From positions 124,001 to 188,000 of the forward strand of contig JAISUR010000037.1 in the NCBI GenBank assembly GCA_031271975.1: a stretch of DNA of 64,000 nucleotides, read 5' to 3'. Below are positions 17,902 through 30,224 of this stretch, in pieces. The first letter of the stretch is position 1. The number at the start of each line of letters is the position of its first letter. Made by a program: the position numbers and the translations under genes. The DNA is from Propionibacteriaceae bacterium (GTDB taxonomy: Bacteria > Actinomycetota > Actinomycetes > Propionibacteriales > Propionibacteriaceae). The notes below the pieces were generated by a model. That model searched no databases. It saw only the letters and a program-made list of their open reading frames with translations, and had not been told where the DNA came from.

Positions 17902-20399
17902 GAGCTCCTATCACCTGGATTCGGGAATACGCCCATTTGGACGCGGATGTTGATTCCAGCAAGCTCTACGAAGCGCTTATCCGCGCCGGCCTGGAGGTGG
18001 AAACGGTCGAGAAATTCGGCCCGGAAATCTCCGGCCCCGTCGTCGTGGGGCGCGTGCTGTCCGTCGTCCCGGAGCCGCAAAAGAACGGTAAGACGATCTA
18101 CTGGTGCCGGGTGGACTGCGGCGAGGAAGCAAACGCCGCCGCGTCCGAGCCCGCTGGCCCTGGTGAGCCCGGGTCGCGAGGCATCGTTTGCGGCGCGCCG
18201 AACGTGGCGCCGGGCGCGAACGTGGTGGTTTCGCTGCCGGGAGCAGTGCTGGCCGGCGGTTTCCAGATCGCCTCGCGCAAGACTTATGGGCACGTTTCCG
18301 ACGGCATGATCTGCGCCGAGGACGAACTGGGCATCGGCGACGACCACACCGGCATCATCGTGTTGCCTGACGCGGATGACAGCGGCCGGCCGTTGGTGCC
18401 GGGCGAGCCCGCACTGCCCTATTTGGGCACATCCGACGAGGTGCTCGACATCGCCGTGACGCCCGACATCGGCTATTGCCTGTCGATCCGCGGTCTGGCC
18501 CGCGAGTCGGCCCAGGCTTTTGGCGCGCCTTTCACCGACCCGGTGTCAGTGCCGGTTCCCGACGCGTCAGCTGGTGGTTTCCCGGTGCGGCTGGATACGC
18601 CGGCTTGCCCGCTGTTCGTCGCGGTAACCGTCTCGGACATCGACCCGGCCCGGCCCAGCCCGCGGTGGCTGCGGGATCGGCTGAAGATGTGCGGCGTGCG
18701 TTCGCTGGGGTTGGCCATCGACGTCACCAACTCTGTGATGCTGGAGTTCGGCCAACCGATCCACGGCTATGACGGCGACCTGCTGACCGATGGAATCATC
18801 GTGCGCCAGGCGCATCCGGGCGAGAAGCTGACAACTTTGGACGACGTGGAGCGGGTCCTCGACGAGACGGACATCGTTATCGCGGACGGCACCGGGCCAA
18901 TCGGTTTGGCCGGCGTGATGGGCGGGCAGACCACCGAGTTGTCCCCGACGACGACCAAAGTGGTCATCGAAGCCGCCTATTTCGACCCGGTGCACATCGC
19001 CCGCACGGCGAAACGGCACAAGCTGCCGTCCGAGGCGTCCAAGCGTTTCGAGCGCGGCGTTGACCCGGGCGCGGCCTACGCCGCGGCCCATCGCGTCGCC
19101 GACCTGCTGGTTGAACTCGGCGGGGGAGTCAAACAAGCTGGTGAGACTGTGGCGGGAACAGTGCCGCCCATGCCGGCCCAGCACATCGACGCGCAGCTTC
19201 CGGCGCGGATCTTGGGACATCCAGTGCCCGACGAGCAGGTGGTGTCGATCCTGCGCGCCTCGGGCGTGCGGGTGGAGCAATCTGGCGGCGAGTTGGCGCT
19301 GCTGCCGCCGACGTGGCGCCCGGACCTTGTCGACCCGTACGACTATGTGGAGGAAGTGGGCTGCAAGATCGGCTTCGACGTCATCGCGCCCGTCGTTCCG
19401 AAAGCGCCCGCCGGACGCGGGCGGACGATCTCGCAACAGGCCCGCAAAGCCCTGAACTGGGTGCTGCCCACGGCCGGTTTCACCGAAGTGATCTCCTTCC
19501 CGTTCTGCTCGCGCGAGGAGATCGAGAACTTGGGTGTTCCGTCCGGCGACGAGCGGCTGGATTTGGTCCGGTTGGCGAATCCGCTGGCCGACACCAGCCC
19601 GGAGTTGCGCACCACGCTCTTGCCGGGGCTGTTTGGCGCGGTGGCCCGCAACCTGTCCCGCTCCCAGGATGTGCTGGCGATCTACGAGCAAGGTTTGGTC
19701 TTCTTCGGCCCGGTGGGTGAAGCTCCCATCGTCTCGGTGGAGCATGCTCCCGCCGCCAGTGAGCTTGCGGCGATCTCGGCGGCCTTGCCGCGCCAGCCGC
19801 GGCACTTGGCGTGCGTGGCCACCGAAAACAGCTCGTTGGGCCCGAGTTGGTCGCGGGCGGTTCGTTTCGCCGACTTGGCCGCGCACACCGTGGGCTTGGA
19901 GTTCGCCAAGCGCAACGTGGAGCATGCCCCATGGCATCCGGGCCGCTGCGCCGAGTTGAGCGTTGCCGGAAGGGTCATCGGGTATGCCGGGGAGTTGCAT
20001 CCGCGAGTCTTGGAGGTTTTCCGGCTTCCGGCCCACATGGCGGCCGCCGAGATCGATCTTGACGCGCTGATCGCCGCCGCTCCGGGACCGGGCCAGTTGC
20101 CGACGCTGTCCACCTATCCGGTGGCCAAGGAGGACGTGTCGCTGATCGTGGACGCGGACGTGCCGCAAGCCGAAGTCGCGGCGGCCTTGCGTGAGGGCGC
20201 GGGAGAGTTGCTGGAGTCATTGGCGCTGTTCGACGTGTTCACCGGCTGCAACATCCCCGAGGGCAAGAAGTCGCTTGGTTTCGCCCTGCGCTTCAGAGCG
20301 CACGGGCGCACTTTGACGGACGCGGAGGCGGCTGCGGCCCGCGACGCGGCGGTCGCGGTGGCCGTGGAGCGTTTCGGGGCCATTCACCGGGTGGCGTAG
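17898..20399 (+). CDS. pheT: Phenylalanyl-tRNA synthetase beta subunit
   Basis: 833 residues. Domains in order: N-terminal B1, an EMAP/tRNA-binding fold (~40-160), B3/4 editing domain (~215-385, with [11 protein letters not shown]), B5 (~400-480), catalytic-like core, and C-terminal ferredoxin-fold anticodon-binding domain (~740-833, starting [16 protein letters not shown]). Editing of Tyr-tRNA(Phe) is expected from B3/4. ATG overlaps the pheS stop. Converges on the MFS gene. Confidence 0.97.
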   Translation: MRAPITWIREYAHLDADVDSSKLYEALIRAGLEVETVEKFGPEISGPVVVGRVLSVVPEPQKNGKTIYWCRVDCGEEANAAASEPAGPGEPGSRGIVCGAPNVAPGANVVVSLPGAVLAGGFQIASRKTYGHVSDGMICAEDELGIGDDHTGIIVLPDADDSGRPLVPGEPALPYLGTSDEVLDIAVTPDIGYCLSIRGLARESAQAFGAPFTDPVSVPVPDASAGGFPVRLDTPACPLFVAVTVSDIDPARPSPRWLRDRLKMCGVRSLGLAIDVTNSVMLEFGQPIHGYDGDLLTDGIIVRQAHPGEKLTTLDDVERVLDETDIVIADGTGPIGLAGVMGGQTTELSPTTTKVVIEAAYFDPVHIARTAKRHKLPSEASKRFERGVDPGAAYAAAHRVADLLVELGGGVKQAGETVAGTVPPMPAQHIDAQLPARILGHPVPDEQVVSILRASGVRVEQSGGELALLPPTWRPDLVDPYDYVEEVGCKIGFDVIAPVVPKAPAGRGRTISQQARKALNWVLPTAGFTEVISFPFCSREEIENLGVPSGDERLDLVRLANPLADTSPELRTTLLPGLFGAVARNLSRSQDVLAIYEQGLVFFGPVGEAPIVSVEHAPAASELAAISAALPRQPRHLACVATENSSLGPSWSRAVRFADLAAHTVGLEFAKRNVEHAPWHPGRCAELSVAGRVIGYAGELHPRVLEVFRLPAHMAAAEIDLDALIAAAPGPGQLPTLSTYPVAKEDVSLIVDADVPQAEVAAALREGAGELLESLALFDVFTGCNIPEGKKSLGFALRFRAHGRTLTDAEAAAARDAAVAVAVERFGAIHRVA

Positions 20400-20401
20400 C
20401 G

Positions 20402-21601
20402 CTACCGGGCAGCCGCCTTTCGGATCACCGAGAGCGACAGCAGTGCCACGGCGACCGCAAGGCCCCCCGCGACGATGGACACGCCGAAACCGGCGCGGAA
20501 ATCCACGTTGTCGATGAGCCAGCCCGCCAGGGCGGAACCCACGGAAACGCCGATTCCCAGCGAGGTGCCGATCCAGGCGAGGCCTTCGGTCAAGCGCGCG
20601 GCCGGGGCAATGCGCTGCATCAGCGCGTTGATGTTGATGAGCGTCGGCGCGATGGCGAAACCGGCGATGAAGCCCGCTACCGCAAGCGACAACGGGGACC
20701 AGGTAAAGATCATGGTCGACCCGGAGACGGCCATGGCGGGCACGCCGATGGCGAAACGGGTCACCAGGGGGGTCTTCCAGCGCCGTGTCCCATAGCCGAA
20801 GCCGGCCAGCGCCGAGCCCAACGCGATGGCTCCCAGCACCGCCCCAGACAGTTCCTTGGCGCCCCAAGCTTCGGCCGCGGCGACCACGGTGATGTCCGAT
20901 GCCCCGAACAGCGTGCCGATGAACACCGACGCGGCCACGATCGGCCAGATGCCGGGCAGCAGCAACAGTAGCTTCCCTTGGCCAGACCCGTCTGCGCCGG
21001 AGATCGGAAGCACCGGCGGCTCAGTGGCGCGCATGCCATAGAAGATGAAGGCGCCGGTCGTCCCCACGACGATCACGGCCACCAGCGCGGCTTCCGGCGC
21101 GACCATAGTGGCCAAGGCGGCGGCGAGCACCGGGCCAATCACCCAAGTGCATTCGTCCAGGGTGGATTCGAGGGCCAGCGCGGTGTGCAGTAAATGGGGG
21201 TCGCGCACGGCGTGATTCCAGCGGGCCCGGACCATCGCGCCCGGCGATCCGCCGGTGAAACCCGCCACGGCGCAAGGTATGAACAGCCAGCCTGGCCAGA
21301 CATGGAACGCCGACAGCACGATCAGGATGGCCATGGCCACCGCGAAGACGATGGCGGCCGGCAGCATCACTTTGCGCTGCCCGCGGCGGTCCACCCAGTT
21401 GGACAAGAAGGCCGTGCCGACAGCCCAGGTGAGCGCTTCGGTGGCGGACAGCACGCCGGCCAGTTCGTAGGAGTTGTACAGGGCCCGGATCATCAACACG
21501 ATGCCGATGCCCATCATCGCACCTCCCGAGCGGGCGAGCAGGCCGGCCAGGCAGAACGCCAGGGTGCCGGGCAGGCTCAGAATCTCGCGGTACGTGCGCA
21601 C
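20402..21601 (-). CDS. Major facilitator superfamily transporter
   Basis: 399 residues with about 12 hydrophobic segments and a basic cytoplasmic loop after the second or third helix (NWVDRRGQRKV), the MFS motif A position. The substrate is unknown; the general look is that of a drug or metabolite efflux carrier. GTG 21601 is chosen because AAAGGAGCG lies just upstream and the N-terminus (VRTYREILSLPG) leads directly into the first helix. It ends 2 bases from the pheT stop, convergent. Confidence 0.85.
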   Translation of the reverse strand: MRTYREILSLPGTLAFCLAGLLARSGGAMMGIGIVLMIRALYNSYELAGVLSATEALTWAVGTAFLSNWVDRRGQRKVMLPAAIVFAVAMAILIVLSAFHVWPGWLFIPCAVAGFTGGSPGAMVRARWNHAVRDPHLLHTALALESTLDECTWVIGPVLAAALATMVAPEAALVAVIVVGTTGAFIFYGMRATEPPVLPISGADGSGQGKLLLLLPGIWPIVAASVFIGTLFGASDITVVAAAEAWGAKELSGAVLGAIALGSALAGFGYGTRRWKTPLVTRFAIGVPAMAVSGSTMIFTWSPLSLAVAGFIAGFAIAPTLININALMQRIAPAARLTEGLAWIGTSLGIGVSVGSALAGWLIDNVDFRAGFGVSIVAGGLAVAVALLSLSVIRKAAAR

Positions 21602-21648
21602 GGACGCTCCTTTGGAACAACGCTGGGTGGCAAGCCCACAAGCATACA

Positions 21649-21681
21649 GCACCCGGCGGGCCCTCAGGACCCGCCGGGTGC
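21649..21681 (-). terminator. Strong hairpin terminator between lipoprotein and MFS genes
   Basis: Perfect 12-base stem GCACCCGGCGGG / CCCGCCGGGTGC with a 9-base loop, located after the lipoprotein gene stop (21705) and before the MFS start on the minus strand. No T-run follows in either direction. Confidence 0.6.
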
Positions 21682-21704
21682 GGTCAGATCAGTTCTGCCT
21701 CAGA

Positions 21705-23135
21705 TCAGTATTCGTACGGCGCCCCGGTCGACGACAGGTTGCCGCCGCCGTTCATGTTGATGTCGAGCAGATACGTGTAGATCCGGTTGCCCACTCGGGA
21801 GGCGCCCACTTCGTAGGTGAGCTTGCGATAGGTGCCCTCTGGTCCGAAGGTGTACTTGTTGCCGTACCAGGTCGACTTGTTGCCGTTCGGCCCGAAGCCC
21901 AGGATGAAGGTGTAGGTGCCCTTGGGAAGCCGGAAGGTGAGCGATTTCTTGGCGCGGATCATGACCTTCATGACGACTTTGTCGCCCTTCTTGATGGTGA
22001 TGACAGTGTGCGGATCGCCCTTGGACGTGACCTTCATCTTCGTGCCGGAGCTCTTACCGGTGAGCACCTTGGTGGTGGGCAGCTTGACCGCCTTGACCAC
22101 TTTGTTCTTGTTGAGGTCGTCCAGCAGCGGCTTGATGATTTCGGACTTGGCCGAATCCGGCACCGTCGCATCGACGTCAAGGCTCTGGACTGTGACCTGG
22201 ACCATGAGCGACAGCTCGGTCGCTATGCCGTCGGTGGGCATATCGCCGTACGGCAGTTCTTCGGGCGCGGGCGTTGTCACTGTCAACTCAGCGGTGGCGT
22301 GCTGGTCAGCGGCGATGTCGACGTTCTGGGTGCCCATCTTGGTCTCGAAGGCGGCCTCGGTCAGCGTCCCGAAGATAGGCTCCGAGCCCGCGTTGTAGGA
22401 GTCGTAGGCGGCTTTTGCGAGCGCTTCGAACAGCTCCTGCGCATCCGGGTAACTGACCTCTGCTGTGAATTTGTTGGGGACTCCCTCCACAGGCGTGATC
22501 GAATCCACCGACACGAAGCTGTTGAACGAACTGGTCGCGGAAGGGAATAGGTCGCTCTTCCACCGGCTGATTGACAACTCGGCGCCGATTTGGTTCCACT
22601 GCCACGTGAGCGGGAGGGCCGCCGAAACCAGCGCGCCGTCGAAGTCTGCGCTGATCGGAGCGCCGTTCACTTCGGCCACCCAGCCGGTGTCGGTGTCGGA
22701 CAGCCGCAGTGGCACGGTCACATCGGTCATCGGAATGTTGTCGGCCTCGCGGACCAGCGCGCTGAGCTGCGCCCGGACGGCGTTCCGCAACTGGCCGTAG
22801 GTGCTGTCCGTGATGGTGGAGACGTCCGTGTCCACCTCGATGCTGTCGCCGATTGGCAGCAAATCCCGGGTGATGGCGCTGGGATCGGAAACGCTGACCC
22901 GCAGGTCGATGGTGAATGGCGCCTCGTCGGGGAATTCCTTGAGTTGCTCATCCCAATCGGGAACTTCGAGCTTGTAGATCTGCGGGTTGGCGCCCTGCCA
23001 AACTGACAGGGCTTCTTCGATTGCGACGGCCCGCTCATCGGTGCCGCACCCAGAGAGAGTGAGCATCCCGGCGACCAAGCCAGCGGTGCATAACAGTGAC
23101 GTGAGACGTGTGCGCGCAGAAACTGGGCTCATCAT
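21705..23135 (-). CDS. Secreted lipoprotein of unknown function
   Basis: 476 residues. An N-terminal signal ends in a lipobox LTLSGC with Cys near residue 29, so it should be anchored outside the membrane. The middle (residues ~35-360) is a mixed alpha/beta region with an acidic, Asp/Thr-rich composition and no family I recognise. The last ~95 residues form a separate beta-rich basic domain (KKGDKVVMKVMIRAKKS, then Gly/Tyr/Asn-rich GFGPNGNKSTWYG) that looks like a cell-surface binding module. ATG ATG at 23135 is preceded by GGGAG. Monocistronic, with a strong hairpin after it. Confidence 0.8.
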   Translation of the reverse strand: MMSPVSARTRLTSLLCTAGLVAGMLTLSGCGTDERAVAIEEALSVWQGANPQIYKLEVPDWDEQLKEFPDEAPFTIDLRVSVSDPSAITRDLLPIGDSIEVDTDVSTITDSTYGQLRNAVRAQLSALVREADNIPMTDVTVPLRLSDTDTGWVAEVNGAPISADFDGALVSAALPLTWQWNQIGAELSISRWKSDLFPSATSSFNSFVSVDSITPVEGVPNKFTAEVSYPDAQELFEALAKAAYDSYNAGSEPIFGTLTEAAFETKMGTQNVDIAADQHATAELTVTTPAPEELPYGDMPTDGIATELSLMVQVTVQSLDVDATVPDSAKSEIIKPLLDDLNKNKVVKAVKLPTTKVLTGKSSGTKMKVTSKGDPHTVITIKKGDKVVMKVMIRAKKSLTFRLPKGTYTFILGFGPNGNKSTWYGNKYTFGPEGTYRKLTYEVGASRVGNRIYTYLLDINMNGGGNLSSTGAPYEY

Positions 23136-23312
23136 CGGCTCCCTTGTTTTCGATCCGTTGCGATTAACCAAGTCTGCCCTGGTGGGGGTCTTGCTGTCCA
23201 TGATTGGTTTCCTTTCGAACTGCCAACGGTTCTATTCCAGCGGCACTTGGCCCACGATGGGTCTGCTCGTCGCAGACAAATAGCCAGAAGGTGTGGCAGG
23301 CGTGTCGAGTTG

Positions 23313-23324
23313 GAATAAATATTC
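23313..23324 (+). promoter_or_regulatory. ArgR operator (ARG box) upstream of argC
   Basis: GAATAAATATTC is a near-perfect palindrome within the AT-rich stretch TGGAATAAATATTCTGTA (23311-23328) and matches the ARG box form NTGAATWWWWATTCANW. It overlaps a candidate -35 (TTGGAA, 23310-23315) and the spacer of a promoter whose -10 is CATAGT (23334-23339), ideal for repression by the ArgR encoded 4.3 kb downstream. Confidence 0.75.
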
Positions 23325-23333
23325 TGTATGTGG

Positions 23334-23339
23334 CATAGT
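23334..23339 (+). promoter_or_regulatory. -10 element of a likely leaderless argC transcript
   Basis: CATAGT follows TTGGAA by 18 bases and ends 7 bases before the argC ATG. No Shine-Dalgarno sequence precedes the ATG. This predicts transcription starting at or within a base or two of the start codon. Confidence 0.5.
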
Positions 23340-23346
23340 TATCCGC

Positions 23347-24390
23347 ATGTCTTATCGGGTTGCGGTAGCCGGGGCCACCGGTTACGCCGGCGGGGAAGTC
23401 TTGCGGCTGCTGTCGGCGCATCCAGAGTTCGAGATTGGCGCGCTCACGGCCAAGGCCAGCGCGGGCACGCCGCTGGGGGAGCACCACCCGCACCTGCGGC
23501 CGCTCGCCGATCGGGTAGTCGCTGAGACCACGGCCGAGGCGCTCGCCGGGCACGACGTGATCTGCCTGGCATTGCCGCATGGCGCTTCGGGTGACATCGC
23601 CGCTGAGCTGGAGGTGCTGGCCCCTGATGCGGTCTTGGTGGACTTGGGCGCGGATCACCGCCTGGAATCAGCGGCCGCCTGGGAGCAGTACTACGGCTCG
23701 GCACACCCCGGCACATGGACTTACGGAATGCCGGAGTTGCTCAACGGCCAAGGCAAGCAGCGCGGCGAACTGATCGGCGCCAAACGAATCGCCGTGCCCG
23801 GCTGCAATGTGACGGCGGTCACATTTGCCCTGCAACCCGGTATCGCCGCCGGCCTCATCGAACCGGCCGATTTGGTGGCCGTGTTGGCCAACGGCGTCAG
23901 CGGCGCGGGGAAATCCCTCAAGCCGCATCTGCTGGCTGCCGAGATTCTGGGCTCGGCGAGCCCGTACGCGGTCGGCGGCGTGCACCGGCACATTCCAGAG
24001 ATAGAGCAGAATCTCGGCAAGGCGGGCGCCGGCGAAGTGCGCATCAGCTTCACGCCGACGCTGGTGCCGATGTCCCGGGGCATCTTGGCCACCTGCACGG
24101 CCCGCCTGAGCGGAGCCGCGCGAGATGTGCGCGGTGCTTGGGAAGAGGTTTACGCCGACGAGCCATTCGTGGAGGTGCTGCCGCCGGGGCAGTGGCCCGC
24201 GACCGCGGCCGTGCTGGGCGCCAACACGGCCCTGGTGCAGGTGGCAGTCGACGAGCGGGCGGGCCGCGTTGTCGCGATCACGGCCTTGGATAATTTGGTC
24301 AAAGGCACCGCTGGGGCGGCAGTGCAGTCAATCAACTTGGCCTTGGGTATTCCCGAGGCCACCGGGCTCACGACGATGGGAGTCAAATGA
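23347..24390 (+). CDS. argC: N-acetyl-gamma-glutamyl-phosphate reductase
   Basis: 347 residues; third step of arginine synthesis, NADPH-dependent reduction of N-acetylglutamyl phosphate. NADP motif [18 protein letters not shown] at the N-terminus; the catalytic Cys sits in [14 protein letters not shown] near residue 155. ATG 23347 has no ribosome-binding site and lies just after a -10-like box, so it is probably translated from a leaderless mRNA. Overlaps argJ by 4 bases. Confidence 0.97.
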   Translation: MSYRVAVAGATGYAGGEVLRLLSAHPEFEIGALTAKASAGTPLGEHHPHLRPLADRVVAETTAEALAGHDVICLALPHGASGDIAAELEVLAPDAVLVDLGADHRLESAAAWEQYYGSAHPGTWTYGMPELLNGQGKQRGELIGAKRIAVPGCNVTAVTFALQPGIAAGLIEPADLVAVLANGVSGAGKSLKPHLLAAEILGSASPYAVGGVHRHIPEIEQNLGKAGAGEVRISFTPTLVPMSRGILATCTARLSGAARDVRGAWEEVYADEPFVEVLPPGQWPATAAVLGANTALVQVAVDERAGRVVAITALDNLVKGTAGAAVQSINLALGIPEATGLTTMGVK

Positions 24391-25562
24391 GTGTCACCTA
24401 TGCCACCGGCTTCACCGCCGCCGGCTTGGCGGCCGGCCTGAAAGCGAACGGCGGAAAGGACGTGGCGGTGGTCTGCAACACCGGGCCGGAATTCGCCGCC
24501 GGGGCGGTGTTTACGCCGAACCGCTTCTGCGCCGCGCCCGTGCAATGGTCGCGCGCGGCTATGGCGCGAAACGCCCAATTGGGCACGGCCGCGCGGGCAG
24601 TCGTGCTCAACTCGGCCGGGGCGAACGCTTGCACTGGAGCCGCAGGTTTCGCCGACACCGAGGCGACGGCCCAGGTGGTGGCCGAGGCTCTGCATCTCCC
24701 ACTCGAACAGGTGCTGGTTTGCTCCACCGGCCTGATCGGCGAACGCCTGAAGTTGGACCTGCTGCTACCGGGCGCGAAACAGGCCTGCGCTGAATTGTCG
24801 GCCACGGCCGGCCAAGACGCGGCTGAGGCGATCATGACCACGGACACGCATCCGAAGCTGGCCGTCGCGCAGGGCCCGGGCTACCGCGTGGGCGGCATGG
24901 CCAAGGGTGCCGGAATGCTGGCGCCGTGGCTGGCCACGATGCTGGTTGTCATCACGACGGACGCGAGGCTCACTTCCGAGCAGGCCCAAGCCGCGCTCTC
25001 GGAGGCCTGCCGGACGACGTTCAACCGGATCGACTCCGACGGCTGCCAATCCACCAACGACACCGTCATCTTGCTGGCCTCGGGCGCGAGCGGGGTTGCC
25101 CCGCAGATGCCGGAATTCACGCAGACTCTGCGCTCGGTGGCCGCCGACTTGGCGCGGCAACTCATAGGCGACGCGGAGGGCGCCAGCCACGACATCCGCA
25201 TCGACGTGGTCAACGCGGCCGACGAGGATGGCGCCGTCGCCGTGGCCCGGTCCATAGCGCGCTACAACCTGCTCAAGGCCGCCATCTTCGGCAACGACCC
25301 GAACTGGGGCCGGGTGCTCGCGGCATTCGGGGCCTTGCCCGCCGAAACCGTGCCGTACGACCCCGCCAAAGTCGACGTCGCCATCAATGGCGTCACCGTT
25401 TGCCGCGGCGGGGGTGTCGGGGAGGATCGGACCCGCGTCGATCTCTCCGCTCGCGAGGTGTCAATCCAGGTCGACCTGAATGCCGGGGACCAGCGGGCGA
25501 CGCTTTGGACAAACGACCTGACCCACGATTACGTTCACGAGAACAGCGCTTACTCATCATGA
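24387..25562 (+). CDS. argJ: Bifunctional ornithine acetyltransferase/N-acetylglutamate synthase
   Basis: 391 residues. ArgJ recycles the acetyl group between acetylornithine and glutamate. It is made as a precursor that cuts itself before a Thr; the cleavage motif is [14 protein letters not shown] near residue 172, with the nucleophile Thr in ATML. Also present: [18 protein letters not shown] and the C-terminal ENSAYSS. Its ATG and stop both overlap neighbours by 4 bases. Confidence 0.97.
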   Translation: MSVTYATGFTAAGLAAGLKANGGKDVAVVCNTGPEFAAGAVFTPNRFCAAPVQWSRAAMARNAQLGTAARAVVLNSAGANACTGAAGFADTEATAQVVAEALHLPLEQVLVCSTGLIGERLKLDLLLPGAKQACAELSATAGQDAAEAIMTTDTHPKLAVAQGPGYRVGGMAKGAGMLAPWLATMLVVITTDARLTSEQAQAALSEACRTTFNRIDSDGCQSTNDTVILLASGASGVAPQMPEFTQTLRSVAADLARQLIGDAEGASHDIRIDVVNAADEDGAVAVARSIARYNLLKAAIFGNDPNWGRVLAAFGALPAETVPYDPAKVDVAINGVTVCRGGGVGEDRTRVDLSAREVSIQVDLNAGDQRATLWTNDLTHDYVHENSAYSS

Positions 25563-26485
25563 CCACTATCTTGTCTGTCCCCATGGACAGTTTTTCGAGC
25601 GAGGTTTCGAAAGCCGACGTCAAACTGGCCAAACGCAAGGCGATGGCCCTCATCGAGGCCCTGCCCTGGCTCCAGCAGTACGCCGGGAAAGTCGTCGTCG
25701 TCAAGTACGGCGGGAACGCGATGGTCGACCAAGAGTTGAAGGCCGCCTTCGCCCAGGACATCGTCTTCCTGCGCCTCGCCGGGGTGAAACCCGTCGTGGT
25801 GCACGGCGGTGGGCCGCAGATCTCCGACATGCTGGGCCGGCTCGGGATCCAGTCCGAATTCCGCGGGGGCCTGCGGGTGACGACCCCGGAAGCCATGGAC
25901 GTGGTGCGCATGGTGCTGATGGGGCAAGTGAATCGGGAATTGGTGGGCCTGCTGAACGCCCACGGGCCCTACGCGGTGGGACTGTCGGGAGAGGACGCGG
26001 GCCTGCTGACGGCCGAGCGCAAAGGCTTGGAGGTGGACGGCGAGCAAATCGACCTGGGCTTGGTCGGCGAGGTCTCCCAGGTGCGTCCGGAGACGGTGCT
26101 CGACCTGATCAACGCGGGCCGCATCCCCGTCATCGCCACCGTCGCCCCCGACGACGAGGGTTTGGTGCACAACGTGAACGCCGACACCGCCGCCGCCGCG
26201 CTGGCCGTGGCCCTGAATGCCGAGCGGCTGGTCGTGCTGACGGACGTGCCCGGGTTGTACGCCAACTGGCCCGACACGTCCACGCTGATCCGCGAAATCA
26301 CGGCGGACGACTTGTCCGAGATGCTCCCTTCCCTTGCCAGCGGCATGGTGCCTAAGATGGAGGCCTGCCTGGAGGCAGTGCAGGGTGGCGTGCCGCGGGC
26401 AACCGTCATTGACGGCCGTGTTGCCCATTCCCTGCTTTTGGAGATCTTTACCGATCAAGGCGTTGGAACGATGGTGGTCAAATGA
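25559..26485 (+). CDS. argB: Acetylglutamate kinase
   Basis: 308 residues, amino acid kinase fold. It phosphorylates N-acetylglutamate, the usual control point of the pathway. Motifs: [10 protein letters not shown] near residue 47 and [17 protein letters not shown] near residue 77. The N-terminal ~25-residue helix seen here occurs in arginine-sensitive hexameric NAGKs, so feedback inhibition is plausible. ATG 25559 overlaps the argJ TGA. Confidence 0.96.
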   Translation: MTTILSVPMDSFSSEVSKADVKLAKRKAMALIEALPWLQQYAGKVVVVKYGGNAMVDQELKAAFAQDIVFLRLAGVKPVVVHGGGPQISDMLGRLGIQSEFRGGLRVTTPEAMDVVRMVLMGQVNRELVGLLNAHGPYAVGLSGEDAGLLTAERKGLEVDGEQIDLGLVGEVSQVRPETVLDLINAGRIPVIATVAPDDEGLVHNVNADTAAAALAVALNAERLVVLTDVPGLYANWPDTSTLIREITADDLSEMLPSLASGMVPKMEACLEAVQGGVPRATVIDGRVAHSLLLEIFTDQGVGTMVVK

Positions 26486-27683
26486 GCGGCAAGTCTGCGA
26501 TCAGCACTGAGAATGTGGCGCAGCGCTACGGCGATGTGATGATGAACACTTTCGGCGCGCCCCAACTGGTGTTGGTGCGTGGCGAAGGCAGCTTTGTGTG
26601 GGACGACACGGGCAAGCAATACCTCGACCTGTTGGGCGGCATCGCGGTGAATGTGCTGGGCCATGCCCACCCGAAGGTCAACAAAGCCATCGCGGCGCAA
26701 GCCGGCCAGCTCGGCCATGTGTCCAACTTCTTCGCCACGCCGCCCCAGGTGGCGCTGGCTGAAAAGCTGGCCAAGATGGCCACTCCCAACGATCCGGGCC
26801 GCCCGGCGAAAGTCTTCTTGGCCAACTCCGGAACGGAGGCCAACGAAGCGGCTTTCAAGCTGGCGCGGATGACCGGCCGCAAGCGGATCATCGCCATGGA
26901 AGGGTCTTTCCACGGCCGGACGATGGGCGCGCTCGCCGCCACTTTCAACCCGCCGTACCGCGAGCCGTTCGAGCCGCTGCCGGGCGTGGTGGAGTTTGTG
27001 CCCTTTGGCAACGTGGCCAGGCTGAACCGGCTGGTGGACGACACCGTCGCCGCCGTGGTGCTGGAACCGATCCAGGGCGAAAACGGTGTCATCGAGGCGC
27101 CCGCCGGATATCTGGCCGAAGCCCGCAAGATCACCGCGAAGGCCGGAGCGCTGCTGTGGCTCGACGAGATCCAGTCGGGTATGGGCCGCACCGGAACCTG
27201 GTTGGCCAGTGAGCCTTCGGGTGTGACGGCTGACATCGTGACGTTCGCCAAAGGCCTGGGCAACGGTTTTCCCATTGGGGCCTGTGTGGCCACCGGCCCG
27301 GCGGCCGATTTGTTCACGCCGGGGACGCACGGATCGACCTTTGGCGGCAACCCGTTGGCGGCCGCGGCGGCACTGGCCACGCTGGGCGTGATCGAGGCTG
27401 AGGGGTTGCTGGCCCACGCCGCCGAGATGGGGGCCTACATCTCTCGCCGCATCGAAGACCTGCACATGTTCGAGGTGGCCCGCACGCGCGGGCGCGGCCT
27501 GATGCTGGGCATCGAGTTGCGCACGCCGGTGGCCAAGGCCCTCGCCCAGGCGTGCCTGGAGGCCGGCGTGATCGTCAACGCACCGCGTCCCGACGTGGTC
27601 CGCATCTTGCCGGCACTGAACATCACCACCGAGGAGTTGGACGGGTTCATCGACTTGCTGCCGAAGCTGTTCAAGGCGATCCG

Positions 27684-27687
<4 letters not shown>
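26482..27687 (+). CDS. argD: Acetylornithine aminotransferase
   Basis: 401-residue class III PLP aminotransferase. The PLP lysine lies in [14 protein letters not shown] near residue 255, with [15 protein letters not shown] before it and [15 protein letters not shown] after. It converts N-acetylglutamate semialdehyde to acetylornithine and may also serve lysine synthesis as a DapC. ATG overlaps argB; its stop overlaps argR directly, where argF would usually stand. Confidence 0.96.
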
Positions 27688-29545
<1,858 letters not shown>

Positions 29546-29568
29546 CGGCAAGTTCGCCGGAAGGGAAC

Positions 29569-29578
29569 AATTGTTGCC
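29569..29578. promoter_or_regulatory. Palindrome upstream of the clgR-like gene
   Basis: AACAATTGTT, a perfect 10-base palindrome, lies 56 bases before the start of the clgR-like gene. It could be an operator, possibly for autoregulation. The ClgR consensus itself is not clearly present. Confidence 0.25.
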
Positions 29579-29621
29579 TGCCCGGCGTTATTCAACATGA
29601 CAACAAGCATTGAATGACAGA

Positions 29622-29627
29622 TAGGCT
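29622..29627 (+). promoter_or_regulatory. Possible -10 box, leaderless clgR-like mRNA
   Basis: TAGGCT ends 6 bases before the ATG at 29634, and ATGACA at 29597 is a -35 candidate with a long (19-base) spacer. No Shine-Dalgarno sequence is present. Confidence 0.4.
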
Positions 29628-29633
29628 GTAACC

Positions 29634-29915
29634 ATGATCTATGAACTGCGCGAACGTCCCGAGCTGTTTCGGGAGGCCGTCGGGCAGGTGCTGCGCGAGT
29701 CCCGCTTGCGGCGCAAATTGACGCTGCGGGAAGTCTCCTCGAAGGCTCTGGTGAGCCTGGGGTATCTTTCGGAGGTGGAGCGGGGCCGCAAAGAGGCGTC
29801 TTCCGAAATGCTCGCCTCTATCTGCGAAGCCAATCAGATCAGCTTGTCGCAGATGCTGCACTCGGCGGCGGACCGGTTGGATACCGATTGCGACTACACG
29901 GCACAGGCCGCCTGA
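29634..29915 (+). CDS. XRE-family regulator, ClgR/PopR-like
   Basis: 93 residues with one helix-turn-helix (residues ~15-70): LRESRLRRKLTLREVSSKALVSLGYLSEVERGRKEASSEML spans it in pieces. In actinobacteria a ClgR protein encoded just upstream of DUF3046-recA activates Clp protease and chaperone genes; size, motif and synteny all fit. The stop overlaps the next gene (TGATG). Probably translated from a leaderless transcript. Confidence 0.85.
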   Translation: MIYELRERPELFREAVGQVLRESRLRRKLTLREVSSKALVSLGYLSEVERGRKEASSEMLASICEANQISLSQMLHSAADRLDTDCDYTAQAA

Positions 29916-30109
29916 TGCCTGAAGCCGAGCTGTGGATTCGCCTGAATCGGCATCTCGGCGCTGACTACGCGCCGTTGTGGGCGCAGACATTCGTCATCGC
30001 GGACTTGGGCCAGCTCACGGTGCGCGAAGCGTTGGATGCTGGGCTGAAATGCAAAGTCATCTGGCGGGCGGTTTGGGCCGCCTTGGAGCTTCCTCCCAGC
30101 GAGCTTTGA
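29915..30109 (+). CDS. DUF3046 family protein
   Basis: 64-residue conserved actinobacterial protein of unknown function. It contains LWIRLNRHLGADYAPLWAQTFVIADLG and the typical V-W-R-AVWAALELP ending. It sits between the clgR-like gene and recA, the family's constant location. No membrane segment or known catalytic motif. ATG 29915 overlaps the upstream stop. Confidence 0.88.
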   Translation: MPEAELWIRLNRHLGADYAPLWAQTFVIADLGQLTVREALDAGLKCKVIWRAVWAALELPPSEL

Positions 30110-30143
30110 CCAATGCCGCCGCGCGCGGCGTGTCGGCCACCAA

Positions 30144-30159
30144 TCGAACGCATGTTCTT
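30144..30159 (+). promoter_or_regulatory. LexA (SOS) box upstream of recA
   Basis: TCGAACGCATGTTCTT contains GAAC-N4-GTTC, the core of the actinobacterial and Bacillus-type SOS box. It lies 121 bases before the recA start. LexA repression with RecA-triggered release is expected. Confidence 0.75.
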
Positions 30160-30162
30160 CTA

Positions 30163-30205
30163 GGCTGTGGACAACGCCGTTGGGCATTTGGAGATATCCA
30201 CAGCC
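30163..30205. repeat. Inverted DnaA-box pair upstream of recA
   Basis: Perfect 9-base inverted repeat GGCTGTGGA (30163-30171) / TCCACAGCC (30197-30205), centres 34 bases apart. The left arm contains TGTGGACAA, the exact complement of the actinobacterial DnaA box TTGTCCACA; the right arm reads ATATCCACA, one base from TTATCCACA. Could bind DnaA, or simply extrude as a cruciform. Confidence 0.5.
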
Positions 30206-30224
30206 GGGCCAGTGATCGAAAAAA

